Below, piece after piece: positions 15,941 through 22,325 of a DNA stretch of 32,740 nucleotides. The stretch spans positions 1 to 32,740 of the forward strand of contig USAV01000009.1 in NCBI GenBank assembly GCA_900552715.1, written 5' to 3'. Position 1 is the stretch's first letter, and each line of letters starts with the position of its first letter. The stretch is from an uncultured Veillonella sp. GTDB lineage: Bacteria; Bacillota; Negativicutes; Veillonellales; Veillonellaceae. Both the position numbers and the translations under genes were made by a program. The notes below the pieces were generated by a model. That model saw only the letters and a list, made by a program, of their open reading frames with translations. It did not search any database and was not told where the DNA came from.

Positions 15941-16056
15941 TAGAACCTTGTTAGGGACTAAATAAAATTATCTATAGTTTCTGTTAGGTTGATATATTCT
16001 CTCTCTATAGATATTTGTTTTTATCAGCACTAGACTTATATAACAGATACGAAGCC

Positions 16057-17004
16057 TTACAAGGACTCTGCTTTATGAGCATATTCACGAATAACAGCAC
16101 AAGACTTTTTAAATAAAGCTAATTCCTCTTCAGTAAGCTTTAATTCAAATACATCTTCAATGCCATCTTTACCAATAACTGCTGGTGTAGATGCAAAGAT
16201 ACCTTCTTCACCATATTGTCCGTCTAGATAGCAAGAACATGGCAATACTTTCTTTTCATCATGGAATACAGCGCGAATTAATTCTGTGGTTGCACTGGCA
16301 ATGCCAAATTCTGTGGAACCTTTACCGGCCAATACATGATAACCGCCAATTTTAACATCATCTAGAACTTGTGTATGGTCAAGTGTCGGGAATCTATGAG
16401 GCAATTCTTTTTGTAATTCTACGAGAGGTTTTCCTTGTACGTATACATGAGACCATGGCACCATAGCACTACCGCCATGTTCACCTAAGCAATAGGCTGT
16501 AATTGTACGATTACTGATATTAAAAATGCGAGCCAATTCTTTTTGTAACCGTGCAGAATCTAAGGCTGTACCGCTGGAAATAATGCGTTTAGGATTCCAA
16601 TTTAAATGTTTACATAAATAAGTCGCTACAACGTCAGCAGGATTAGAGATAGAAATAATAAACCCATCAAAGCCTGACTTTTTAATTCGAGGGATAACAT
16701 CCTTTAAAACCTCAACGGTATCACCAAGACTTTCTAAGCGATCTTGGTATAAATTTGGTAAAGGACCTGCACTAAATACGAGAACATCGCAATCCCCACA
16801 TTCTTCAATTGGGCCAGCAGTAGCTGTCACTTTGTGAGGAATGTAGCTAACCGCATCATTGATATCCATGGCTTGTGCTTTAGCTTTTTTCTCGTCAATA
16901 TCCATCATATACAATTCATCTACTTCCCCTTGTAGAGCAAGAGAAAATGCTACATGAGAACCTACATGTCCAGTGCCAATAATACCTACTTTACGTAACT
17001 TCAT
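16057..17004 (-). CDS. L-2-hydroxyacid dehydrogenase of the lactate/malate dehydrogenase family
   Basis: NAD-dependent oxidoreductase interconverting a 2-hydroxy acid and its 2-oxo acid. The 315-residue protein has the Rossmann start VGIIGTGHVGSHVAF, SISNPADVVATYL, LDSARLQ (R152, substrate carboxylate) and the catalytic histidine H176 in GEHGGSAMVPWS. The substrate-specificity loop reads AGPLPNLYQDRL: R89 is conserved, but the position that is Gln in LDH and Arg in malate dehydrogenase appears to be Pro. This makes plain lactate dehydrogenase uncertain, and an L-2-hydroxyisocaproate-type enzyme is a good alternative. The ATG follows GGAGGCCCTT. It stands alone, with two large dyads in its upstream region. 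Confidence 0.85.
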   Translation of the reverse strand: MKLRKVGIIGTGHVGSHVAFSLALQGEVDELYMMDIDEKKAKAQAMDINDAVSYIPHKVTATAGPIEECGDCDVLVFSAGPLPNLYQDRLESLGDTVEVLKDVIPRIKKSGFDGFIISISNPADVVATYLCKHLNWNPKRIISSGTALDSARLQKELARIFNISNRTITAYCLGEHGGSAMVPWSHVYVQGKPLVELQKELPHRFPTLDHTQVLDDVKIGGYHVLAGKGSTEFGIASATTELIRAVFHDEKKVLPCSCYLDGQYGEEGIFASTPAVIGKDGIEDVFELKLTEEELALFKKSCAVIREYAHKAESL

Positions 17005-17057
17005 AAGGGCCTCCTACCTGTAGTACTAAAAGATATCTATCCTCTAATACGCTTCCA

Positions 17058-17099
17058 CTTAAATCAACGGTTCCAAATATATGAACCGATAAATTTAAG
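17058..17099. repeat. Compound dyad in the leader of the hydroxyacid dehydrogenase gene
   Basis: Outer arms CTTAAAT (17058-17064) and ATTTAAG (17093-17099) enclose inner arms CGGTTC (17068-17073) and GAACCG (17083-17088). Together they form an interrupted stem of 13 base pairs. There is no T-run, so it is not a terminator; it may be an operator or RNA element. Confidence 0.5.
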
Positions 17100-17137
17100 C
17101 TATATTAATATACCTTAAATCTAAAATACATAAACTA

Positions 17138-17167
17138 TTATATACCTATTTTCTCATAGGTATATAA
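17138..17167. promoter_or_regulatory. 12-bp inverted repeat overlapping a -10 element upstream of the dehydrogenase
   Basis: TTATATACCTAT (17138-17149) and ATAGGTATATAA (17156-17167) are perfect inverted repeats with a six-base spacer. One arm overlaps TATAAT on the minus strand (17142-17137). A regulator bound here would cover the promoter. No good -35 is visible, so the promoter may need an activator. Confidence 0.45.
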
Positions 17168-17186
17168 GAAAATAGATATAAAACGA

Positions 17187-17221
17187 TAAAAAAGACTAGT
17201 ATAGGAAATCCTATACTAGTC
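17187..17221 (-). terminator. Strong terminator of the GlsB-like gene
   Basis: A stem of up to 13 bp (17194-17206 with 17209-17221) is followed on the minus strand by TTTTTTATC. It ends 15 bases past the stop codon of the small membrane protein gene. Confidence 0.9.
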
Positions 17222-17235
17222 CTTACCTTATATAA

Positions 17236-17472
17236 TTAGTCTCGTCCAGTAAAGAAGCTGACTACAGCAATCACGATAACTGCACCAACGATGGACGGAA
17301 TCAATGCCATGCCTGCAAGGCTTGGGCCCCATGTACCAAGCAACGCTTGGCCTACGGAAGCACCAACTAAGCCAGCAATAACACGAAGAATAATCCCCAT
17401 ACTTTGCGCTTTTTTAGTAATGCGACCAGCTACAAAACCAATGAAACCGCCTACAATAATTGACCAAAGCAT
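17236..17472 (-). CDS. GlsB/YeaQ/YmgE-family small membrane protein
   Basis: A 78-residue protein of three hydrophobic, glycine-rich segments (about 2-20, 27-47, 52-73) with GGFIGFVAGRITKK near the start. It matches the 'transglycosylase-associated' family of stress-induced inner-membrane proteins whose function is not settled. The ATG follows GGAGGTATATT, and the gene starts 10 bases after the upstream unknown gene ends, so the two are one operon closed by a strong terminator. Confidence 0.85.
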   Translation of the reverse strand: MLWSIIVGGFIGFVAGRITKKAQSMGIILRVIAGLVGASVGQALLGTWGPSLAGMALIPSIVGAVIVIAVVSFFTGRD

Positions 17473-17482
17473 AATATACCTC

Positions 17483-18289
17483 CTATAAAGTCATCTCATC
17501 AAGATTAAGAGGGAATAAATCCTTGTTCTCCATCACTTGTGGTGACTTTTCTAAATATTGCTTTCGCATTGACCATAAAATCTCCAAATCCTTTTGATCT
17601 AACTTGGACAATGCATATATCATCGTGAAATCTGAACCATAATGGCCACGCAAGCTATCAGGTACACCTTTAGGTCCTTCTCCACCGAGACGATTATTAA
17701 AGAACCCTTGTATATGTCGATTATCTAAATCAATGATAATAAACCCTGACGCATCATATACATATAATGTATGATTGACACGTTTTAAGGCACGTACCGT
17801 ATTCGTTATAAAATACTGGTCCTTCATATCGATCAGGGATGACTCATAACCAGAATGGTAAAAGTCACCATAGTAATGAGCCCCTCTATCGGTAGATTCC
17901 AATAAATCCTTAAGTATGGATTGTTCTTGACTACTGAAATCAGAGAAAGTTTTTACTGTAGTAATCTCTCGCAAACCACGTTGGTAATTCTCTGTCTTCG
18001 GTGGCTCTATATGTTGACCACGGAAGCTAATAGGCATCAACCGAAGTGTATTATCAGATGGATTATAAATACCATAGCCTTCATAACCTAAAAAATAAAC
18101 TTTTGAGTCCATGGACTTCATCGCTAATATTCGTTTTGAAATAATGGCATCACTAGAATTTACTAGTGTATGCTCTTCTGGATCTATACGCACTGTTTTG
18201 CTGTCATAATTACCGCCAACGGCAAGCCAATAGGACAGGCCCATTACAATCAACGCTAGCACGCACAGCCCAATACGTTTTATATTCAT
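17483..18289 (-). CDS. Unrecognised membrane-anchored or secreted protein
   Basis: I do not recognise this 268-residue protein. It begins with a short basic stretch and one hydrophobic segment (about 5-24) with no lipobox cysteine, so it is either a signal-anchor protein or is cleaved after Ala/Gly. The rest is soluble and would face the periplasm. It includes short aromatic-rich strands (VYFLGYEGYGIYNPSDN; LYVYDASGFIIIDLDN) reminiscent of a beta-propeller or WD-like repeat, but too few to claim. The helical C-terminus has charged residues. It is upstream of the GlsB-like gene in the same operon. The start has a GGGAG site five bases ahead. Confidence 0.7.
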   Translation of the reverse strand: MNIKRIGLCVLALIVMGLSYWLAVGGNYDSKTVRIDPEEHTLVNSSDAIISKRILAMKSMDSKVYFLGYEGYGIYNPSDNTLRLMPISFRGQHIEPPKTENYQRGLREITTVKTFSDFSSQEQSILKDLLESTDRGAHYYGDFYHSGYESSLIDMKDQYFITNTVRALKRVNHTLYVYDASGFIIIDLDNRHIQGFFNNRLGGEGPKGVPDSLRGHYGSDFTMIYALSKLDQKDLEILWSMRKQYLEKSPQVMENKDLFPLNLDEMTL

Positions 18290-18350
18290 GTATACTCCCT
18301 ATGAATCCCCAAGCATAAAACGTAATAATATATTGCGCTTACAGGATGTT

Positions 18351-18375
18351 CCTATTCATATAATCCCTATTCATA
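18351..18375. repeat. Tandem 10-bp repeats upstream of the unknown anchored-protein gene
   Basis: CCTATTCATA occurs at 18351-18360 and again at 18366-18375, a 15-base period, and a related inverted copy (TATGAATCC) lies at 18300-18308 next to the ATG. They sit in the 126-base gap between folK and the unknown gene and may be binding sites. Confidence 0.35.
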
Positions 18376-18415
18376 GGTACAACTGCAGCCTTAATGTTTA
18401 CTATTTTGTAAATGT

Positions 18416-18889
18416 TTACGATAAACTTAACTGAGTTAGTCTCTCGTCAATGGTCATTCCTTTATATGTAAAAGTTGGTAATAACTCATGTAAAGGTTCT
18501 AAAACAAAGGTACGTTCCCAAAAGTAAGGATGTGGTACAGTAAGGCTTTCATCACAAATGGAAATCATAGTCCCGTCTTCATCGAAAGCCAAAATAATAT
18601 CTAAATCCAATGTACGTGGGCCCCAATGAATGAGTCGTTCACGTCCAGCCCCCTGTTCTAAGGACTGTAACAAACTTAACATTTGATGAGGGGCTAAAGA
18701 GCTTTCACAAAGCCACATACCATTAACAAATACATCCTGCTCCGTATATCCCCAAGGTTCGGTTTCGATTAAGGGCGAACTAATAACCTTTGAAACCGCA
18801 TCATGTTCCTGTAATGATTGAAAGGCCAAATTAATATGCCCTCGTTTATCACCAATATTTGAACCTACACTGATGTAATAGGTATACAT
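18416..18889 (-). CDS. folK: 2-amino-4-hydroxy-6-hydroxymethyldihydropteridine pyrophosphokinase
   Basis: Transfers pyrophosphate from ATP to the pterin alcohol, just before the FolP step. The 157-residue protein has the start YYISVGSNIGDKRGHI, the substrate-binding region ETEPWGYTEQDVFVNG, the signature WGPRTLDLDI (about residues 90-99) and VPHPYFWERTFVLEPL. A TTG lies one codon further upstream, but the ATG at 18889 overlaps the folB stop as TGATG, the usual coupled arrangement. Last gene of the ABC-F/folate operon; no clear terminator hairpin is seen after it. Confidence 0.95.
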   Translation of the reverse strand: MYTYYISVGSNIGDKRGHINLAFQSLQEHDAVSKVISSPLIETEPWGYTEQDVFVNGMWLCESSLAPHQMLSLLQSLEQGAGRERLIHWGPRTLDLDIILAFDEDGTMISICDESLTVPHPYFWERTFVLEPLHELLPTFTYKGMTIDERLTQLSLS

Positions 18890-19251
18890 CAAATTTGACC
18901 TCTTGTAGTGACAACCTCAACATAATCTAGGATACCAGCAATAGGTACAGATGGTTTGCGCACCGTTACAGATAAGCCAACGATACCTTGATAATGTTGG
19001 TATAAAGAGTCGGCAATAAGTGCACCTAAACGCTCTAATAAATTATGTTTTTCTCCAGTCATAACAGATTCTACAAGCTCATATACTTCTACATAATTGA
19101 TAGAATCCTCTAACTGGTCACTTTGACCGGCCTTTGTAAGATCCGTAGTAATTTCAACATCTACAAAAAAGCGCTGTCCTTGCGCTTGTTCAGATGTCAA
19201 ATTGCCATGGTATCCATAAAATGCCATGTTTTTTAAAACGATTTTATCCAT
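18889..19251 (-). CDS. folB: Dihydroneopterin aldolase
   Basis: Cleaves dihydroneopterin to the pterin alcohol and glycolaldehyde. The 120-residue length is standard. The active-site stretch is FYGYHGNLTSEQAQGQRFFV, with the conserved Glu, and the catalytic Lys is in VTVRKPSVPI. INYVEVYELV and the central NLLERLGALIAD complete the family pattern. It starts at the folP stop (TAATG overlap) and ends on the folK start, so it is translated as part of a coupled chain. Confidence 0.95.
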   Translation of the reverse strand: MDKIVLKNMAFYGYHGNLTSEQAQGQRFFVDVEITTDLTKAGQSDQLEDSINYVEVYELVESVMTGEKHNLLERLGALIADSLYQHYQGIVGLSVTVRKPSVPIAGILDYVEVVTTRGQI

Positions 19252-20087
19252 TATTCACCTCGTAATAGGCCATCTGCTACGGCCAAGGCGCGTTTGTGCA
19301 TTTTCACATTATGAACACGCACCATATCAACACCTTGGAATACACCCGTAATACAAGCCGCTACCGTGCCTTCATCGCGTTCTTCTGGAGGTAAACCGCC
19401 CAACATAGAACCGATAAAACCCTTACGGCTAGGCGCAAGTAAAATAGGGTATTCATAAGCCGTTAATTCGCCTAAACGTTGCATAACTTCAATATTTTGT
19501 TCTTCTGTTTTACCAAAAAATCCGATACCTGGATCAAGCCAAATTTGTTGTGGTGTTACACCAACCTTTAAGGCTTTATCTACAGCAAAGAAGAAGTATG
19601 CCTTCATATCTTCAATGATGTCACCATAGTTTGTATCATTACTATTGTGCATGATGATTACAGGTACCTTGTATTTTGCGGCTATTGCTGCCATATCAGG
19701 ATCATAGTGTAAGCCCCAAATATCATTTAAAATATGAGCGCCCTTTGAAAGTGCATAATCAGCAGTTTTAGCATGATAGGTATCGATAGATACAGGTACT
19801 GTAGATGCATGTAGTACAGGGTCTATCAATTGGGCTAAGCGTTCAATTTCTTCATCTGCTGTCAATGGTGTGCAACCAGGGCGCGTAGATTCTACGCCTA
19901 AATCAATGATATCAGCACCATCTTCAATCATTTGCGTTACATGTGCTGCTGCCGCTTCTGGAGTATTGAATTTACCACCATCAGAGAAAGAGTCAGGCGT
20001 ACCATTTAGTATCCCCATAATAAGGGTACGATCGCACAAAGATAAACTTTTGCCATCATTCCATGTGTAATTTCTACGTTTAAACAT
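19251..20087 (-). CDS. folP: Dihydropteroate synthase
   Basis: Joins p-aminobenzoate to the pterin pyrophosphate; the target of sulfonamides. A TIM-barrel protein of 278 residues from the ATG at 20087. Visible motifs are MGILNGTPDSFSDGG (Gly in the position usually Val), DLGVESTRPG, VSIDTYHAKTADYAL, the WLDPGIGFFGKT loop, LAPSRKGFIG and the terminal RVHNVKMH. A GTG five codons upstream (20102) is part of the ribosome binding site GGAGG, so the shorter start is preferred. It overlaps the folE stop by eight bases. Confidence 0.96.
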   Translation of the reverse strand: MFKRRNYTWNDGKSLSLCDRTLIMGILNGTPDSFSDGGKFNTPEAAAAHVTQMIEDGADIIDLGVESTRPGCTPLTADEEIERLAQLIDPVLHASTVPVSIDTYHAKTADYALSKGAHILNDIWGLHYDPDMAAIAAKYKVPVIIMHNSNDTNYGDIIEDMKAYFFFAVDKALKVGVTPQQIWLDPGIGFFGKTEEQNIEVMQRLGELTAYEYPILLAPSRKGFIGSMLGGLPPEERDEGTVAACITGVFQGVDMVRVHNVKMHKRALAVADGLLRGE

Positions 20088-20649
20088 TTGCCTGTCCTCC
20101 ACCTAACATTGCCAACGCTTCATCTCGTAATGTGCCAGTCTCTGCTAGTACACCACGGCTTTCTAATGTAATAACCTTTGAATCTTGCTGCATGGTCCCT
20201 TTGATAAGCATACACAACTGAGTCGATGTAATGCGTACGAATACACCATGAGCAGATAAATCATTCATAATTGCATCTGCTAATTCTGATGCTAACCGCT
20301 CTTGTAGTTGCGGCCTCCGGCTAAGAATATTAACAATATCTTGAAACTTGCTAAGCCCTGCCACACACCCATCCTTAGGTTGGTACACAATATCCACGGT
20401 TCCAAAGAATGGCAACAAGTGGTGCTCACACATAGAGTAAAAAGGAATTCCTGTAACCGCTACAAGACCCTTATAATCAGTACTAAATGTTTCACCCCAG
20501 GCTGACTTTGTATCTAATCCTACGCCACTGAATAATTCACTATATAATTCTGTTACACGACTTGGTGTTTTCTCTAGCTCTGGCGCCTCAATATCAACAG
20601 ATAAAGCCGCTAAAAATTGCTTTATCCCGTCCTTTGCACGTTGATTCAT
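20080..20649 (-). CDS. folE: GTP cyclohydrolase I with an altered active-site residue
   Basis: First enzyme of folate synthesis, making dihydroneopterin triphosphate from GTP. The start is the ATG at 20649 with AGGAGG just upstream; a TTG at 20679 lies inside the ABC-F gene and is rejected. That gives 189 residues. Zinc ligands are present: C74 and H77 in CEHHLLPFFG and C146 in QLCM. The core VAGLSKFQDIVNILSRRPQLQERL is typical. However, the conserved His-(Leu/Met)-Cys-Met motif reads QLCM, so the histidine that is H179 in E. coli numbering is Gln (Q144), and the following MRG is IKG. The C-terminus is also divergent. Coupled to folP. Confidence 0.92.
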   Translation of the reverse strand: MNQRAKDGIKQFLAALSVDIEAPELEKTPSRVTELYSELFSGVGLDTKSAWGETFSTDYKGLVAVTGIPFYSMCEHHLLPFFGTVDIVYQPKDGCVAGLSKFQDIVNILSRRPQLQERLASELADAIMNDLSAHGVFVRITSTQLCMLIKGTMQQDSKVITLESRGVLAETGTLRDEALAMLGGGQANV

Positions 20650-20657
20650 CGGTCCTC

Positions 20658-22214
20658 CTAAACGATTTTCGTCGTCCAATCCTCAATATTCCAAATATCC
20701 GTAACCCAATCTTTATAAAATTCAGGTTCATGACTTACTAAAACGATAGTTCCTTTGAACTCACGCAAAGCACGACTCAGTTCTTCTTTTGCATAAATGT
20801 CCAAGTGATTCGTTGGTTCGTCTAATACGAGTACATTGTACTTATTTTGCATCAGTTTACATAAGCGAACCTTTGCATTCTCACCACCAGATAACACGCG
20901 CATTTGCGATGTAATATGCTCGTTAGTAAGGCCACAACGAGCAAGCGCTGCACGTACTTCTGCATTAGTCATTGCCGGATATTCATTCCAAATATAATCT
21001 AAGGCAGTTTCAGAATTGGATGGTGTATCTTCTTGAGCAAAATACCCAATTTGTAAGAAATCACCTTTTACCAACTCACCACTCACAGGTTTTAATAACC
21101 CTAAAATTGTTTTCAATAATGTCGTTTTACCTAGACCATTAACGCCACGAATAGCGATTTTTTTATTTCTTTCAATTTGAAAGTCTACTGGTCGAGTCAA
21201 CGGTTCATCATAGCCTAACTCCAGACCAAAAGCCTCTACGATAAAACGACTTGGCGTACGACCTTCTTTAAAACTAAAGGAAGGTTTAATATACTCTTTT
21301 GGTTTTTCCAAAATTTCCATTTTCTCCAAGCGCTTAGCTCGAGAATTGGCCATGCCACGCGTTGCAACGCGAGCTTTATTACGTTGGATGAAGTCCTCCA
21401 TACGCTCAATCTCTTGTTGTTGACGCTCATAAGCCTTAGCCGCTTGTGCCTTTTTCACTTCGTAAGCAGCTTGGAACTGATGATAATCGCCAGTATAACG
21501 CGTTAAGACCGCTTGCTCGATATGATAAATAACATTAACTACAGAATTTAAGAACTCCATATCATGAGAAATCAGGATAAAAGCATTTTCGTAGTTTTGT
21601 AAATAGTTTTGCAACCATTGAATATGCTCTACATCAAGATAGTTTGTCGGTTCGTCCAATAGCAAAATAGTTGGTTTTTCCAGTAATAGTTTTGTAAGCA
21701 AAACCTTTGTACGTTGACCACCACTGAGCTCTGTAACATCTCGATCGAGCCCAATATCCATAAGACCAAGCCCTGCAGCGGTACGTTCGATAACCGCATC
21801 AATTTCATAGAACCCACGTTGCTCTAGAATTTCTTGCCATTCCCCAACTTGTTCGAGCAGTTTATTCATCTCATCTTCGGATACATCACCCATACGATTA
21901 TAAGCGTCATTAATCTTTTGTTCCATGACGAACAAATCATCAAAGGCGCGTTGCAATACGTCGCGGATGGTCATCCCTTTTTCGAGGACTGCATGTTGAT
22001 CCAAGTACCCAACAGTGACTTGGTTGGACCATTCAATTTTACCTTCATCAGGAGGAATTTTACCTGTAATGATATTTAGGAATGTAGACTTGCCTTCGCC
22101 ATTGGCACCAATGAGGCCTACATGTTCGCCTTTTAATAGGCGGAATGATGCATCATCTAAAATTTGTCGCGCTCCAAAACCATGGGTTACATTTGAAACG
22201 GTTAAAACACTCAT
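20658..22214 (-). CDS. ABC-F family ATPase (YfmM-like)
   Basis: A soluble twin-ATPase that acts on ribosomes rather than a transporter; no membrane segments. From the ATG at 22214 it is 518 residues, beginning MSVLTVSNVTHGFG like Bacillus YfmM. It has Walker A GANGEGKS (36-43), signature LSGGQRTK, Walker B LLLDEPTNYLD, a charged P-site interaction linker (QQQEIERMEDFIQRNKARVA), then a second GVNGLGKT, LSGGENAK and LVLDEPTNHLD. The frame stays open 17 codons further to an ATG at 22265; GGTGGAG seven bases before 22214 supports the shorter start. It leads an operon with folE-P-B-K and is preceded by a leader terminator, so resistance or stress induction is possible but unproven. Confidence 0.92.
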   Translation of the reverse strand: MSVLTVSNVTHGFGARQILDDASFRLLKGEHVGLIGANGEGKSTFLNIITGKIPPDEGKIEWSNQVTVGYLDQHAVLEKGMTIRDVLQRAFDDLFVMEQKINDAYNRMGDVSEDEMNKLLEQVGEWQEILEQRGFYEIDAVIERTAAGLGLMDIGLDRDVTELSGGQRTKVLLTKLLLEKPTILLLDEPTNYLDVEHIQWLQNYLQNYENAFILISHDMEFLNSVVNVIYHIEQAVLTRYTGDYHQFQAAYEVKKAQAAKAYERQQQEIERMEDFIQRNKARVATRGMANSRAKRLEKMEILEKPKEYIKPSFSFKEGRTPSRFIVEAFGLELGYDEPLTRPVDFQIERNKKIAIRGVNGLGKTTLLKTILGLLKPVSGELVKGDFLQIGYFAQEDTPSNSETALDYIWNEYPAMTNAEVRAALARCGLTNEHITSQMRVLSGGENAKVRLCKLMQNKYNVLVLDEPTNHLDIYAKEELSRALREFKGTIVLVSHEPEFYKDWVTDIWNIEDWTTKIV

Positions 22215-22231
22215 ATCTATCTCCACCGGAA

Positions 22232-22256
22232 TAAAAGCCGTCTTGTTGAAGACGGC
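22232..22256 (-). terminator. Intrinsic terminator in the leader of the ABC-F/folate operon (attenuator)
   Basis: A perfect 8-bp stem GCCGTCTT/AAGACGGC with a four-base loop (22237-22256) is followed on the minus strand by TTTTATT. It lies between the promoter at 22287-22315 and the ribosome binding site, only about 20 bases before the ATG at 22214, so no promoter fits after it. An in-frame 17-codon extension of the ABC-F frame runs straight through it. Confidence 0.75.
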
Positions 22257-22286
22257 TTGTTTCATACTTACTTAAATATTATATCT

Positions 22287-22315
22287 ATTGTACCTTTTTG
22301 ACCTCTATATGTCAA
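22287..22315 (-). promoter_or_regulatory. Promoter of the ABC-F/folate operon
   Basis: TTGACA (22315-22310, minus), exactly 17 bases, and TACAAT (22292-22287) make a near-consensus vegetative promoter, starting 11 bases past the M20 gene stop codon. Transcription would begin near 22280, giving a leader of about 66 bases that holds the terminator hairpin. Confidence 0.8.
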
Positions 22316-22318
22316 AAA
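22295..22318. promoter_or_regulatory. Dyad over the -35 region of the ABC-F/folate promoter
   Basis: TTTTTGAC (22295-22302) and GTCAAAAA (22311-22318) are perfect 8-bp inverted repeats with an 8-base spacer. They span the -35 hexamer and most of the spacer, so they could be a repressor site. They could also be a remnant of the M20 terminator, though no T-run follows the stem. Confidence 0.4.
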
Positions 22319-22325
22319 TAGAACA

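Noticed and set aside
22215..22325. Tetrahydrofolate riboswitch upstream of the folate operon
   Set aside because: The leader is about 66 bases with a single simple hairpin and no multi-stem aptamer; a ribosome-linked attenuator explains it better.
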